Assembly (NCBI GenBank): GCA_016867715.1
Contig: VGIW01000010.1
Coordinates: 1-56,611 of the forward strand
Reading direction: 5' to 3'
DNA: 56,611 bases
Source of the DNA: Candidatus Eisenbacteria bacterium
Lineage (GTDB): Bacteria > Orphanbacterota > Orphanbacteria > Orphanbacterales > Orphanbacteraceae
Position 1 is the stretch's first letter; each line of letters starts with the position of its first letter. A program made the translations under genes and the position numbers. The notes beneath the pieces were generated by a model, which saw nothing but the letters and a program-made list of their open reading frames with translations, had not been told where the DNA came from and made no database searches. Of the stretch, positions 25,627 through 34,984 are shown piece by piece.

Positions 25627-25902
25627 ATGGAGGACTTGAACTTGCGGCGCCTCGACGAGCAGATCGCCCTCGTTCAGGAGCGGTTCCTCCAAGAGAGGAA
25701 CGAGCGGGCCCGCTGGGAGGCGGAGCGCCGCCGGTTCGAGGAGAGGCTCCGCGCCCTCGAGGCGGAGATGGCGGCCCTTCGCGAGGCGGAGAAGCGCCTT
25801 CTCCTTCTCGAGTCGGAGAACGAACGGTACCGGAAGAGCCAGGAAGCGGCGCGCCAGCAGGTGGGCCGCGTGCTCGAGAGGATTCGTTCGATCGAGCGGT
25901 AG
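25627..25902 (+). CDS. Small coiled-coil protein before zapA (91 aa)
   Basis: Nearly the whole protein is one amphipathic helix rich in Glu, Arg and Leu, with heptad-like spacing ('RRFEERLRALEAEMAALREAEKRLLLLESEN'). It has no catalytic motif and no signal. AAGGAG precedes the ATG. A short coiled-coil gene directly before zapA is common, and these proteins may act with ZapA on the FtsZ ring, in the manner of ZapB. That role is inferred from position and form only. Confidence 0.75.
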   Translation: MEDLNLRRLDEQIALVQERFLQERNERARWEAERRRFEERLRALEAEMAALREAEKRLLLLESENERYRKSQEAARQQVGRVLERIRSIER

Positions 25903-26023
25903 GCGATTCCGTATTTATATAGAAGGACTTGCGGTCGATCGCCCGCGGCGCGGGCAAGGGCTTCGAGAGTTCTGGAAAGACAAACCGGACGTCGGTACTC
26001 GATCGTTCGTTTGCGGGGAGAGA

Positions 26024-26317
26024 GTGGAACCCGAGAAGAAGAGCGCGAAGGTCACGATCTTCGGGAGCGACTACAGCATCAAGGCAACCGAAGATCCTGC
26101 GTACATCGAGCGGATCGCTCGGTACGTCGACGGGAAGATGCGCGAACTCCAGGGGCGCGGCACGGTCTCGTCCTCCACCAAGATCGCCATCCTCGCGGCG
26201 ATGAACATCGCCGACGAGCTGCACCGGGCCAAAGAAGCCCGGGACTCGTGGCAGCGCATGGTGGATGAGCGCGCGGCCGAGTTGGCCGGTATTCTGGAGG
26301 GACGAACGAACGATTGA
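26024..26317 (+). CDS. zapA: Cell division protein ZapA
   Basis: The start is GTG 26024 after GGGGAGAG. The 97-residue protein has the ZapA N-terminal beta element ('[31 protein letters not shown]') and a C-terminal coiled coil beginning '[20 protein letters not shown]'. ZapA crosslinks FtsZ filaments at mid-cell. It is placed between the small coiled-coil gene and rny. Confidence 0.9.
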   Translation: MEPEKKSAKVTIFGSDYSIKATEDPAYIERIARYVDGKMRELQGRGTVSSSTKIAILAAMNIADELHRAKEARDSWQRMVDERAAELAGILEGRTND

Positions 26318-26321
26318 TCCG

Positions 26322-26343
26322 AGGCCCCGGGTCGCCGGGGCCT
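26322..26343 (+). terminator. Hairpin after zapA
   Basis: A perfect 9-bp stem, AGGCCCCGG / CCGGGGCCT, with loop GTCG starts 4 bp after the zapA stop. No T-tract follows. Confidence 0.5.
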
Positions 26344-26366
26344 GTGTCCGAGACGGTCCGAGGAGA

Positions 26367-26433
26367 AGCCCCGCCCGCGAGGCGGCGCCCCGGCGAATCG
26401 GGGGGCCGGCGCCGGCGGGGCTTTCGGTTGTTT
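26367..26433 (+). terminator. Long GC hairpin with T-rich tail before rny
   Basis: AGCCCCGCC (26367-26375) pairs with GGCGGGGCT (26414-26422) around further internal pairing, and TTTCGGTTGTTT follows. It probably separates the zapA transcript from rny. I considered 6S RNA, which often neighbours zapA, but the segment is too short. Confidence 0.5.
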
Positions 26434-26511
26434 CCCGGGCGGGCGCCGCGGAGGGCGGCGCCTCCGCCCCGCGTTCACATAGATGGGATCTTCCCTGGGA
26501 GGGAGCGGAAC

Positions 26512-28071
26512 ATGAATCCCGTGTCGATCGTTCTCGGCGTGGTTTTCGGAGCGATCCTCTTCGCGGTTGCCTGGCTGGTGCAGTGGCGCCTCGGGACGAG
26601 GCAAGTCGGATCGGCCCGCAACATCGCCTCGCGCATTCTCGAGGAGTCGAAGAAGGAAGCGGAGACCCGCAAGAAAGAGGCGATCCTCGAAGCGAAAGAG
26701 GAATGGTATCGGGCCAAGGAACGGTTCGAGCAAGAGACGGCCTCGCGGCGGAAGGAGATGGAGAAGCTTGAGAAGCGCTTCACCGAACGAGAGGCGAGCC
26801 TGAACCGCCGCGTCGAGCTTTTGGAGAAGAAGGAGTCGGAGTCGAAGCGCCGCGAGAAGGAGCTCGCGAAGCGCGAGGAGGATGTGCAGAAGGCGGAGGA
26901 GGAGGTGAAGGTCCTCGTCGAGAAGGAGAACCGCCAGCTCGAGCGGATCGCGGGTCTCTCCACGGCCGAGGCGAAGACGCTCCTCTTGCAGAACCTCGAG
27001 GAAGAAGCGCGGCACGAGGCGGCCGGCACGCTCCGGCAGATCCGCGAGGAGGCGAAGCGCTCCGCCGAGAAGGAAGCGAAGAAGATCGTCACGCAGGCGA
27101 TCCAGAGGTGCGCGGCGGATCATTCCGTCGAGAACACCGTCTCGGTGGTGACGCTCCCGAACGACGAGATGAAGGGGCGGATTATCGGACGGGAGGGGCG
27201 GAACATCCGCTCGTTCGAGACGGCGACCGGGGTCGACGTGATCATCGACGACACGCCCGGGGCGGTCGTTCTCTCCGGGTTCGATCCGATTCGGCGCGAG
27301 GTCGCGCGGATCAGCCTCGAGCGCCTCATCTCGGACGGGCGCATCCATCCGGGACGGATCGAGGAGCTCGTCGCGAAGGTGCAGAAGGAGCTCGAGGAGC
27401 GGATCGTCGAGATCGGCGAGCAGACGGTCCTCGAGATGGGGATCGTCGGGCTCCACGAGGACCTCGTGAAGCTTCTCGGCCGGCTGCATTTCCGCACGTC
27501 GTACGGGCAGAACGTGCTCTCGCACGCGAAGGAGGTCGGGTGGCTCTCGGGTCTCATGGCCTCGGAGCTCCGGCTCGATCCGCAGATCGCGAAGCGGTCG
27601 GGACTTCTTCACGACATCGGCAAGGCGCTCACGCACGAGACCGAGGGGATCCACTCGCTGATCGGCGGGGATGTCGCGGAACGCTGCGGGGAGCCGCCGC
27701 AGGTGGTGAACGCGATCCGCGCGCATCACGATGACATCGAGGCGACCTCGCTCTACGCGCCGCTCGTGCAGGCGGCCGACGCGATCTCGGGCGCGCGGCC
27801 GGGGGCGCGCGGCGAAACGCTCGAGACCTACGTGCGGCGCCTCGAGAAGCTCGAGGGGCTCGCCACGTCGTTCAAAGGGGTCGATAAGTGCTTCGCGATC
27901 CAGGCGGGGCGCGAGATCCGCATCATGGTGGAAAGCGACAAGGTCTCGGACGAGGAGGCGGCGAACCTTTCGGCGAGCATCGCGCGGAAGGTCGAGAAGG
28001 AGCTCGAGTATCCCGGACAGATCAAGGTCGTCGTGATTCGCGAGACCCGCACCGTGGAGTACGCGCGCTAG
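26512..28071 (+). CDS. rny: Ribonuclease Y
   Basis: The start is ATG 26512 behind GGGAGGG. The 519-residue enzyme has an N-terminal membrane helix (about 5-25) and a long coiled coil (about 35-190). A KH domain follows ('[22 protein letters not shown]'), then an HD domain with '[13 protein letters not shown]' and 'IRAHHDD'. RNase Y is a membrane-bound endoribonuclease that starts mRNA decay. The following ymdB homologue is its usual neighbour. Confidence 0.96.
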   Translation: MNPVSIVLGVVFGAILFAVAWLVQWRLGTRQVGSARNIASRILEESKKEAETRKKEAILEAKEEWYRAKERFEQETASRRKEMEKLEKRFTEREASLNRRVELLEKKESESKRREKELAKREEDVQKAEEEVKVLVEKENRQLERIAGLSTAEAKTLLLQNLEEEARHEAAGTLRQIREEAKRSAEKEAKKIVTQAIQRCAADHSVENTVSVVTLPNDEMKGRIIGREGRNIRSFETATGVDVIIDDTPGAVVLSGFDPIRREVARISLERLISDGRIHPGRIEELVAKVQKELEERIVEIGEQTVLEMGIVGLHEDLVKLLGRLHFRTSYGQNVLSHAKEVGWLSGLMASELRLDPQIAKRSGLLHDIGKALTHETEGIHSLIGGDVAERCGEPPQVVNAIRAHHDDIEATSLYAPLVQAADAISGARPGARGETLETYVRRLEKLEGLATSFKGVDKCFAIQAGREIRIMVESDKVSDEEAANLSASIARKVEKELEYPGQIKVVVIRETRTVEYAR

Positions 28072-28122
28072 CGCGCTCGTCGACGGAACGCGCCGCGCGC
28101 TGCGCGGGAGAGGGGGAAGAGG

Positions 28123-28914
28123 GTGCGGATTCTCTTCATCGGCGATGTGTTCGGCGCGGCGGGGCGCCGGGCGGTCGCCGAGCGCCTGCCGGAGATTCGA
28201 AGGCGCCTCGCTCCCGACTTCTCTGTGGCGAACGCGGAGAACCTCGCGGCCGGGTTCGGGCTCACGGCGGCTCTCGCGGAGGAGCTCTTCGAGGCGGGGA
28301 TCGACGTCCTCACCGGCGGCAACCACACCTGGGACCGGCGCGAGGCGCTCCCTTTTCTCGAGGAGAACGGGCGGATCCTCCGTCCGGCGAACTATCCGCC
28401 GGGCGCGCCGGGACGGGGGGCGGGGGTCTTCGTCTCGCGGGGGGGAGCGAAGGTCGCCGTGCTCAACCTGATCGGCCGGGTCTTTCTCGACGCGTACGAC
28501 TGTCCCTTCCGGACGGCGGACGAGGCGATCCCGGTCCTTCGCGAGGAGACGCCGATCCTCCTCGTCGACTTCCACGCCGAGGCGACCTCGGAGAAGATCG
28601 CGATGGGTCGCTACCTCGAGGGGCGCGTGAGCGCGGTGATCGGGACGCACACGCACGTGCAGACCGCGGACGAGACGATCCTCCCGGGAGGAACCGCCTA
28701 CCTCACCGACGCGGGGATGACCGGCCCGCACGACTCGGTGATCGGCGTGAAGACCGATTTAATCTTCAAACGTTTTCTCTTGAAGATGCCCGTGCGCTTC
28801 GAGCCGGCGGAAGGGGACCCGCGTTTCTCCGGCGCGGTCGTCGACGTCGATCCGGCGAGCGGGCGGGCCCTTCGCATCGCAAGGATTCACGAGAAGGCGG
28901 CGGATCTCTTCTGA
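28123..28914 (+). CDS. ymdB: YmdB-type metallophosphoesterase
   Basis: The start is GTG 28123. The 263-residue protein carries 'MRILFIGDVFGAAGRRAV' (first metal ligand), 'VANAENLAAGFGLT', 'DVLTGGNHTWDRREAL', 'LLVDFHAEATSEK' and 'VIGTHTHVQTADE', which together form the calcineurin-like metal site of the TIGR00282 family. Members hydrolyse 2',3'- or 3',5'-cyclic nucleotides. Position after rny is highly conserved. Confidence 0.93.
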   Translation: MRILFIGDVFGAAGRRAVAERLPEIRRRLAPDFSVANAENLAAGFGLTAALAEELFEAGIDVLTGGNHTWDRREALPFLEENGRILRPANYPPGAPGRGAGVFVSRGGAKVAVLNLIGRVFLDAYDCPFRTADEAIPVLREETPILLVDFHAEATSEKIAMGRYLEGRVSAVIGTHTHVQTADETILPGGTAYLTDAGMTGPHDSVIGVKTDLIFKRFLLKMPVRFEPAEGDPRFSGAVVDVDPASGRALRIARIHEKAADLF

Positions 28915-28954
28915 GCGCCGGGCCGGCTGCGTCCGGCCGCCGCGAGGAGGCGTC

Positions 28955-29830
28955 GTGGACGGGAAGCGGATCGACGGGAAGGCGATCGCGATGAGGATCG
29001 AGGAGGAGGTGGCGGCGGAGGTCGCGCGTCTCCGCACCGCGGGGACGGAGCCCCGGCTCGTCTCCCTCGCGCGCGACGAGGAAGACGCCTCGTTCGCGTC
29101 GTATCTCCGGGCGCGCGAGGCGGCGTGCCGGAGGGTCGCCATCCGCTCCGATGTCGAGACGGTCCCCTTCGCGAGCGGAGAGAAAGGGTTCCTCGACGCG
29201 CTCGAGAGGCTCGGCGAGGACCCCTCCGTCCACGCGATCCTCCTCAAGCTCCCCTTGCCGGCCGGCTTCTCCGAGGAGAGGATCTTCTCGCGGATCGCGC
29301 CGGAGAAAGACGTCGAGGGGCATCACCCGCTGAACGCCGGACTTCTCGCGCTCGGTCGCCCGCGCTTCGCTCCGTGCACCGCGCTTGCCGTCCTCGAGAT
29401 CCTCGCGGCCGAAGGGATCGCGCTCGCGGGGAAGCACGCGGTGGTCCTCGGGAGAAGCCGGGTCGTCGGCGCGCCGCTCGCCTCGCTCCTTCTTCAGAAG
29501 GGGACCGACGCCACGGTCACGGTCTGCCACTCGCGCACGGGGGACCTCGCCCGCTTCGCGCGGCAGGCGGATCTTCTCGTCGCCGCGGTCGGGAGGCCGG
29601 AGTTCGTCCCCGGCGATTGGGTGCGGCCGGGCGCGGTCGTGATCGACGTCGGGACCCACTCCGTTCCGGATCCCTCCTCGGCGAAGGGGTGGCGCCTCGC
29701 GGGGGATGTCCGGTTCGACGAAGCGGAGGCGGCCTCGTCGCGGATCACGCCGGTGCCGGGGGGCGTGGGGCCGGTCACGACCGCGGTCCTCCTTCGGGCG
29801 ACCGCGCGGGCGGCGGGGGGCGCCCGATGA
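28955..29830 (+). CDS. folD: FolD-family protein with substituted catalytic residues
   Basis: The family oxidises 5,10-methylene-THF and hydrolyses the methenyl form, supplying one-carbon units. The start is GTG 28955 and the length is 291 residues. The fold is intact: 'LLKLPLPAGF', 'HHPLNAG', the NADP-binding 'VVLGRSRVVGAPLA' and the C-terminal 'PVPGGVGPVTTAVLL'. Aligned without gaps to E. coli numbering, Tyr50 is kept. Residue 54 is Arg (usually the catalytic Lys), 98 is Lys (usually Gln) and 121 is Glu (usually Asp). These positions are central to the cyclohydrolase reaction, so this protein may be dehydrogenase-only or altered. The stop overlaps xseA by 4 bp. Confidence 0.88.
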   Translation: MDGKRIDGKAIAMRIEEEVAAEVARLRTAGTEPRLVSLARDEEDASFASYLRAREAACRRVAIRSDVETVPFASGEKGFLDALERLGEDPSVHAILLKLPLPAGFSEERIFSRIAPEKDVEGHHPLNAGLLALGRPRFAPCTALAVLEILAAEGIALAGKHAVVLGRSRVVGAPLASLLLQKGTDATVTVCHSRTGDLARFARQADLLVAAVGRPEFVPGDWVRPGAVVIDVGTHSVPDPSSAKGWRLAGDVRFDEAEAASSRITPVPGGVGPVTTAVLLRATARAAGGAR

Positions 29831-31071
29831 GGACGCCTCTCCCGCGGCCTCTTCCGTTCCAGGACGAGAGGGTGTGGAGCGTCTCCGAGATCACCTCCGC
29901 CGTCAAATCGACCCTCGAGGCGGAGTTCGCCTCGCTCTGGGTGGAGGGGGAGATCTCGAACTTCACGCATCATTCATCCGGACATATGTATTTCTCGTTG
30001 AAAGACGAGAAGGCGCAGCTCCGCGCGGTCTTCTTCCGGGGAGAAAACCGGCTTCTCCGTTTTCGGCCGCAGGACGGGATGAAGGTCCGGGCGCGCGGGG
30101 CGCTCACCGTGTACGAGAAGAGCGGGCAGTACCAGCTTCTCGTGCGAAGCCTCGTCCCGATCGGGGTCGGGGAGCTCGAGCTTGCGTTTCGGCAGCTCGT
30201 CGAGCGGCTCGAGAAGGAGGGACTCTTCGATCCGGCCGGGAAGAAGCCGCTTCCGCGCTTCCCCGGGCGGGTCGCGGTCCTCACCTCGCCAACCGGCGCG
30301 GCGATCCACGACATCCTTCGCGTCCTTCGCGGGCGCTTCCCGATCGAGGTGCTTCTCGTCCCGGTGCGGGTGCAAGGAGAAGGGGCGGCGGAAGAGATCG
30401 CGGAGGCGATCGACCGGATGAACGCGCGCGGAGGGGTCGATCTCCTTCTCGTCGGGCGCGGCGGGGGATCGCTCGAGGATCTCTGGGCCTTCAACGAGGA
30501 AGTTCTCGCGCGCGCGATCGCCCGCTCGCGCCTCCCGGTCCTCTCGGCGGTGGGGCACGAGGTGGACGTCACGATCGCGGATCTCGCGGCGGACGTGCGC
30601 GCGCCGACCCCCTCGGCGGCGGCGGAGATGCTCGTCCCGGGGCGGGAGGAGATCGCGGAGCTCCTTCGCGCGAGGAGGGAGCGCCTCGCGGCTCGCGCGC
30701 GGGAGACGGTCCGCTTCTGGAGGGAACGGATCCGGCGCTTCCGGGAGAGCCGCGCGCTCGCCCGTCCCGAATCGCTCGTCCGGGAGAGCGCCCAGCGTCT
30801 CGACGATCTCTCGCGCCGCATGGAGAGCGCCTCGGCGGCGCGGCTCGGGCGGGCGCGCGACCGCTTCGAGGGGATGCGAAGGGCGCTTCGCGCGCTCGAT
30901 CCCTACGCGATCCTCGAGCGGGGCTACTGCATCTGCCGCCAGGGCCGAGGCGGGGCTCCGGTCGTCGATGCGCGCGCGATCGCGCCGGGCGCGCTTCTCG
31001 ATCTTCACTTTCGTAGGGGGAGAGCGGAGGCGCGCGCCGAGCGGGTCGATCCGGAGTCGGAAGGAGATTGA
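29827..31071 (+). CDS. xseA: Exodeoxyribonuclease VII large subunit
   Basis: The 414-residue protein has an N-terminal OB fold ('VWSVSEITSAVKSTLE', 'LWVEGEISNFTHHSSGHMYFSLKD') and the catalytic region ('VAVLTSPTGAAIHDIL', 'VLLVPVRVQGEGAAEEIAEAI', 'DLLLVGRGGGSLEDLWAFNE', 'VGHEVDVTIADLAADVRAPTPSAAAE'). A coiled coil and a short C-terminal barrel follow. With XseB it degrades single-stranded DNA. It is coupled by overlaps to folD and sits 3 bp before xseB. Confidence 0.96.
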   Translation: MRTPLPRPLPFQDERVWSVSEITSAVKSTLEAEFASLWVEGEISNFTHHSSGHMYFSLKDEKAQLRAVFFRGENRLLRFRPQDGMKVRARGALTVYEKSGQYQLLVRSLVPIGVGELELAFRQLVERLEKEGLFDPAGKKPLPRFPGRVAVLTSPTGAAIHDILRVLRGRFPIEVLLVPVRVQGEGAAEEIAEAIDRMNARGGVDLLLVGRGGGSLEDLWAFNEEVLARAIARSRLPVLSAVGHEVDVTIADLAADVRAPTPSAAAEMLVPGREEIAELLRARRERLAARARETVRFWRERIRRFRESRALARPESLVRESAQRLDDLSRRMESASAARLGRARDRFEGMRRALRALDPYAILERGYCICRQGRGGAPVVDARAIAPGALLDLHFRRGRAEARAERVDPESEGD

Positions 31072-31074
31072 ACC

Positions 31075-31314
31075 ATGAAGAAAGCGCCGGAGCCGGTCGA
31101 TTGGGAGAAGAGCGTCCAGCGGCTCGAGGAGATCGTGCGCGCCCTCGAGGGGGGAGCGGCCGGGCTCGACGAGTCGCTCGGGCTCTTCGAGGAGGGGACG
31201 GCGCTCGTCCGGGCGCTCGAGAAGCGTCTCGCGGAGGCGGAGCTTCGCGTGAAAACGCTCGTCGAGCGGGAGGGCGAGGCGCGCGAGGAGCCGTTCGAGG
31301 AGGAGGCAGGGTGA
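31075..31314 (+). CDS. xseB: Exodeoxyribonuclease VII small subunit
   Basis: The 79-residue helical protein carries the family signature 'WEKSVQRLEEIVRALEGG' and 'GLDESLGLFEEGTALVR'. Several XseB copies bind the XseA coiled coil. It overlaps ispA by 4 bp (GTGA). Confidence 0.94.
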   Translation: MKKAPEPVDWEKSVQRLEEIVRALEGGAAGLDESLGLFEEGTALVRALEKRLAEAELRVKTLVEREGEAREEPFEEEAG

Positions 31315-32201
31315 GCGAATCGCCGGCGGAGCGGCTCCGGCCGTACCGGGAGCGCGTGGAACGCGCGCTTCGCGAGCATCTCTCCCCCGAAGGAGAGGAG
31401 GGGCCCGATGCGATCCGCCGGGCGATGGCCTACTCGCTCTTCGCCGGCGGAAAGCGTCTCCGTCCGATCCTCGCGATCCTCGCGCACGAGGCGGCGGGAG
31501 GGAGCGCCTCCGGGATCGAGGCGATCGCCGCGGGGATCGAGATGATCCACACCTACTCGCTCATCCACGACGACCTCCCCTGCATGGACGACGACGATCT
31601 TCGGCGCGGCGTCCCGACCTCGCACGTCGTCCACGGCGAGGCGCTCGCGCTTCTCGCGGGGGACGCGCTCCTCACGCGCGGCCTTACCCTTCTCGCCGAG
31701 GCGGAGGGGGTTCCCGCGGAGCGGCGCCTCCGCATCGTCTCGCTCGTCGGGCGCGCGGCGGGGGAGAGCGGGATGATCGGAGGGCAGGTGCTCGATCTCG
31801 CCGCCGAGGAGCGGCCGGTCACGCGGATCGATGAGGTACGAACGATTCATGAACGAAAGACCGGCGCCCTTCTCGCCGCATCGGTCCTCGCCGGGGCGAT
31901 CGCCGCCGGATGCCCCCTCGAGGAAGAGAAGGGGTTCGAGACGTACGGCCGGAGGCTCGGGCTCGCGTTCCAGGTGGCGGACGATCTTCTCGACGCGGTG
32001 GGGGACGCGGGAGCGATGGGGAAGCGGGCGGGAAAGGACGCCGCGCGGGGGAAGGCGACCTACCCGGGTCTCGTCGGCGTCGCGCGCGCGCGGGCGATCG
32101 CCGAGGAGCTCGCGCGCGAGGCGGCCGCGGCCCTCCCGCGCGACACGAAGGACGGTCTTCTCGCGGCGGTCGCCCGCTTCGCGGTTGACCGGGCCGGCTA
32201 G
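31311..32201 (+). CDS. ispA: Short-chain polyprenyl diphosphate synthase (farnesyl-type)
   Basis: The start is GTG 31311. The 296-residue enzyme has the first aspartate-rich motif 'IHDDLPCMDDDDLRRG' (D-D-x4-D, as in FPP synthases with two extra residues) and the second 'LAFQVADDLLDAVGD'. 'GGKRLRPILAILA' binds the allylic diphosphate. It makes farnesyl (or geranylgeranyl) diphosphate for undecaprenyl and quinone synthesis. dxs and tlyA, often between ispA and nadK in other bacteria, are absent here. Confidence 0.93.
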   Translation: MSESPAERLRPYRERVERALREHLSPEGEEGPDAIRRAMAYSLFAGGKRLRPILAILAHEAAGGSASGIEAIAAGIEMIHTYSLIHDDLPCMDDDDLRRGVPTSHVVHGEALALLAGDALLTRGLTLLAEAEGVPAERRLRIVSLVGRAAGESGMIGGQVLDLAAEERPVTRIDEVRTIHERKTGALLAASVLAGAIAAGCPLEEEKGFETYGRRLGLAFQVADDLLDAVGDAGAMGKRAGKDAARGKATYPGLVGVARARAIAEELAREAAAALPRDTKDGLLAAVARFAVDRAG

Positions 32202-32221
32202 GGTTTGATAGGAGATCCACC

Positions 32222-33055
32222 ATGAAGCTCGCCGTCGTGGTCAATCGAAGAAAACCGGGGGCGGATGAGCGGGCGGCGGCCGTCGAGCGTTGGGCGGAGC
32301 GCCGCGGCCAGGAGGCGTACACGATCGACGGGGCCGCGCCGGAGGCGATCGACCGGGCGCGCTTCGACCGCTCGGACTTCGTGATCTCCCTTGGCGGCGA
32401 CGGGACCCTTCTCCGCGCCGCCCGCTTCGTCGGGGAGCGGGAGATCCCGATCCTCGGCGTGAACCTCGGATCGCTCGGCTTCCTCGCCGAGATCGGCGCG
32501 GACGGGATCGAGGAGGCGCTCGAGAGCCTGCGCGCCGGGCGCTTCCACCTCGAGGACCGGATGAACCTCGAGGGGACCGTGAACGACCGGGCGGGAGAGA
32601 GGAGCTTCCGCGTCCTGAACGACGCTGTGATCACGCGCGTCGGCGCGACGCGCATCGGGCACTTCGCGACCTACCTCGGGGACGGCCTGATCAGCGCGTA
32701 CACCGCGGACGGGCTCATCCTCTCGACGCCGACCGGATCGACCGCGTACAACCTCTCGGCCGGCGGGCCGATCGTGAACCCGACCCTCCGCGTGATCGTG
32801 ATGACGCCGATCTGTCCGCACGCCCTCGGGCTTCGCCCGCTCATCCTTCCGGAGACCGAGCATATCCGCGTCGAGTGCACCGAGCCGGACGAGGAGGTTC
32901 GCCTCGCGACGGACGGGCAGGAGTCGCATGTCTACCGGTCGGACGCGGTGATCCGCGTCCGGGCCGCGCGCCGGCCGACGCGCCTCGTTCGGGTCGGAGG
33001 AAAGGACTTTCACGAGGTGCTCCGCCACAAGCTTCACTGGGGGAAGCGGGAGTAA
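32222..33055 (+). CDS. nadK: NAD kinase
   Basis: The 277-residue enzyme phosphorylates NAD to NADP. It has the ATP-binding 'SLGGDGTLLRAAR' (G-G-D-G-T), 'ILGVNLGSLGFLAE' and the second diagnostic loop 'STPTGSTAYNLSAGGPIV'. The start ATG follows AGGAG. It lies between ispA and recN, a common order. Confidence 0.95.
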   Translation: MKLAVVVNRRKPGADERAAAVERWAERRGQEAYTIDGAAPEAIDRARFDRSDFVISLGGDGTLLRAARFVGEREIPILGVNLGSLGFLAEIGADGIEEALESLRAGRFHLEDRMNLEGTVNDRAGERSFRVLNDAVITRVGATRIGHFATYLGDGLISAYTADGLILSTPTGSTAYNLSAGGPIVNPTLRVIVMTPICPHALGLRPLILPETEHIRVECTEPDEEVRLATDGQESHVYRSDAVIRVRAARRPTRLVRVGGKDFHEVLRHKLHWGKRE

Positions 33056-33075
33056 GAGGGAGGGGCGGGGCGGGG

Positions 33076-34896
33076 ATGCTCCAGGAGCTTCACATCGAAA
33101 ACTTCGCGCTCGTCGAACGCCTGCGGGTGGCGTTCGGGAGCGGCCTCAACGTGCTCACCGGAGAGACCGGCGCGGGGAAGACCATCCTCCTCGAGGCGAT
33201 CGCGCTTCTCGCCGGCGGGCGGAGCGATCGTCCGGCGGTGCGGGAGGGGGCGGAGGAGGCGGTTCTCCAAGGGCGGTTCGATCTCTCGCGCGAGGGGTCC
33301 TTTCCGCATCGGGAGTGGGTCGACGAGGAGGGGATGCTCCTCCTCGAACGGCGGATCCCCCGTTCGGGGCGCGGAAGGGCGGAGGCGAACGGGCGTCTCG
33401 TTCCGCTCGAGACGCTCCGCCGGCTCGGCGCGGCGCTCGTCGCCTTCCACGGGCAGCAGGAGAGGGAACACCTTCTGGATCCGGCGCTTCAGCGCGCCTA
33501 CCTCGACGCGTTCGCGGGGACGGAGGAAGAGAGGGCGCGCTTTCGCGAGGCGTACGCCGCGCTCGAGGGGGCGCGCGCGGCGCGGCGCGAGGCGGAGGAG
33601 CGGCTCCGCGCGGCGCGCGAAAGGGAGGAGTTCCTTAGGTGGCAGGCGCGCGAGATCGATGAGGCGAACCTCCGCGCGGGGGAAGCCGAGGAGCTCGCGG
33701 CGACGGTGCGCGCGCTCCAAGATGCGGAGCGTCTTCGCGAGATGATCCACCGCGTGCGGGAGGAGCTGCACGACGGGGAGGGGAGCGCGGTCGATCGGAT
33801 CGGGGATGCGGCCGAACGGCTCGCGCGCGTTTCGGCGGCGCCCGAGGAAACCCACGCCGCCGCGGACGCGTGCCGGAGGGCGCTCATCGAGATCGAGGAA
33901 GCGCTCGCCGCCGTTCGCCGGATCGAGGGACGGATCGACGCGCCCCCGGGGGCGATCGACGAGGCGATCGCGCGGCTCGAGAGGATCCGCGCGCTCGAGA
34001 GGAAGCACAAGAAGAGCGCGGAGGAGATCCTCGCGCTCCGGAAGACGATCGCGGGGGAGATCGCGCTCCTCGACGGCGGCGGCGAGGCGCTTCGTTCGCT
34101 CGGCGAGGAGGAGGTGCGCCGCGGGGTGGAGGCGGCCGAGGCGGCGCGGGCTCTTTCGGAGAAGCGCGCGGCGAGCGCCCGCCGTCTCGGCGCGGCGATC
34201 GAGAAGGCGCTCCGTCCTCTCGCGCTCCCGGCCGCCCGGTTCGCCGCCGAGGTCGCGCGGGCTCTTTCGGAGAAGCGCGCGGCGAGCGCCCGCCGTCTCG
34301 GCGCGGCGATCGAGAAGGCGCTCCGTCCTCTCGCGCTCCCGGCCGCCCGGTTCGCCGCCGAGGTCGCGCGCCTCGAGGATCCGGAGGGGGAGCTCGCGAT
34401 CGGGGGAAAGAGCTTCCGCGCGGGCGAGGAGGGGATCGACCGGGTCGAGTTCCTCTTCGCGGCGAACCGGGGGGAGCCGCTCCTCCCGCTCCGGCGGGTG
34501 GCGTCGGGCGGGGAGATCTCGCGCGTGATGCTCGCGGTGAAGCGCGTGCTCGTGGGCGTCGCTCCCGTTCCCACCGCGGTCTTCGACGAGGTCGACGCGG
34601 GGGTCGGCGGGGACGTCGGGGAAACGATCGGCGAGGCGCTCGCCGAGGTCGCCGCGAGGCGGCAGGTCCTTTGCGTCACGCACCTCCCCTCGATCGCGAG
34701 CCTCGCCGACCGGCACCTTCGGGTTGTGAAGCGCGTCCGCGGCGGCCGGACGCGGATCGAGGTCGCTCCGCTCGAGGGGGAGGAGCGGGTCGAGGAGCTC
34801 GTGCGGATGCTCGGAGGCGCGTCCCGGCGGGAGACGAGCGTTCCGCACGCGGAGGCGATCCTCCGTTCCGCGCGCCGCCCGCGGCGCGCAGGATAG
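33076..34896 (+). CDS. recN: DNA repair protein RecN with internal tandem duplication
   Basis: RecN is an SMC-like ATPase acting in double-strand break repair. The start is ATG 33076 (MLQELHIENFALVERL), followed by Walker A 'LTGETGAGKTILLEAI' and the conserved 'FHGQQEREHLLDP'. After a long coiled coil come the ABC signature 'VASGGEISRVMLAVK', Walker B 'TAVFDEVDAGVGGDVG' and 'VTHLPSIASLAD'. The protein is 606 residues, longer than the usual 550-570. The excess is largely a perfect 37-residue repeat (residues about 358-432) in the C-terminal coiled coil just before the ABC signature domain. Confidence 0.93.
   Translation: MLQELHIENFALVERLRVAFGSGLNVLTGETGAGKTILLEAIALLAGGRSDRPAVREGAEEAVLQGRFDLSREGSFPHREWVDEEGMLLLERRIPRSGRGRAEANGRLVPLETLRRLGAALVAFHGQQEREHLLDPALQRAYLDAFAGTEEERARFREAYAALEGARAARREAEERLRAAREREEFLRWQAREIDEANLRAGEAEELAATVRALQDAERLREMIHRVREELHDGEGSAVDRIGDAAERLARVSAAPEETHAAADACRRALIEIEEALAAVRRIEGRIDAPPGAIDEAIARLERIRALERKHKKSAEEILALRKTIAGEIALLDGGGEALRSLGEEEVRRGVEAAEAARALSEKRAASARRLGAAIEKALRPLALPAARFAAEVARALSEKRAASARRLGAAIEKALRPLALPAARFAAEVARLEDPEGELAIGGKSFRAGEEGIDRVEFLFAANRGEPLLPLRRVASGGEISRVMLAVKRVLVGVAPVPTAVFDEVDAGVGGDVGETIGEALAEVAARRQVLCVTHLPSIASLADRHLRVVKRVRGGRTRIEVAPLEGEERVEELVRMLGGASRRETSVPHAEAILRSARRPRRAG
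34144..34370 (+). repeat. Perfect 111-bp tandem duplication inside recN
   Basis: Two copies of a 111-bp unit (34150-34260 and 34261-34370) are identical, with 7 bp of shared sequence at the left border. The unit is 37 codons, so the frame is kept. Perfect identity means either a very recent event or an assembly artefact. Confidence 0.95.
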
Positions 34897-34950
34897 CGAG
34901 CGGCCGCGCCGCGCGGGAAGCGCGCGGACGGGGCGTTTCCGGGAAAACGC

Positions 34951-34979
34951 TTGACAGTCGGCTTCGGCGGCTGGAAGAT
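34951..34979 (+). promoter_or_regulatory. Probable trp operon promoter
   Basis: TTGACA (34951-34956), 17 bp and GAAGAT (34974-34979) lie in the 207-bp gap between recN and trpE. The -10 matches only half the consensus. Confidence 0.4.
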
Positions 34980-34984
34980 CGAAC

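Noticed and set aside
26318-26440. 6S RNA downstream of zapA
   Set aside because: Only about 120 nt, with two GC hairpins and no single long rod with a central bubble.
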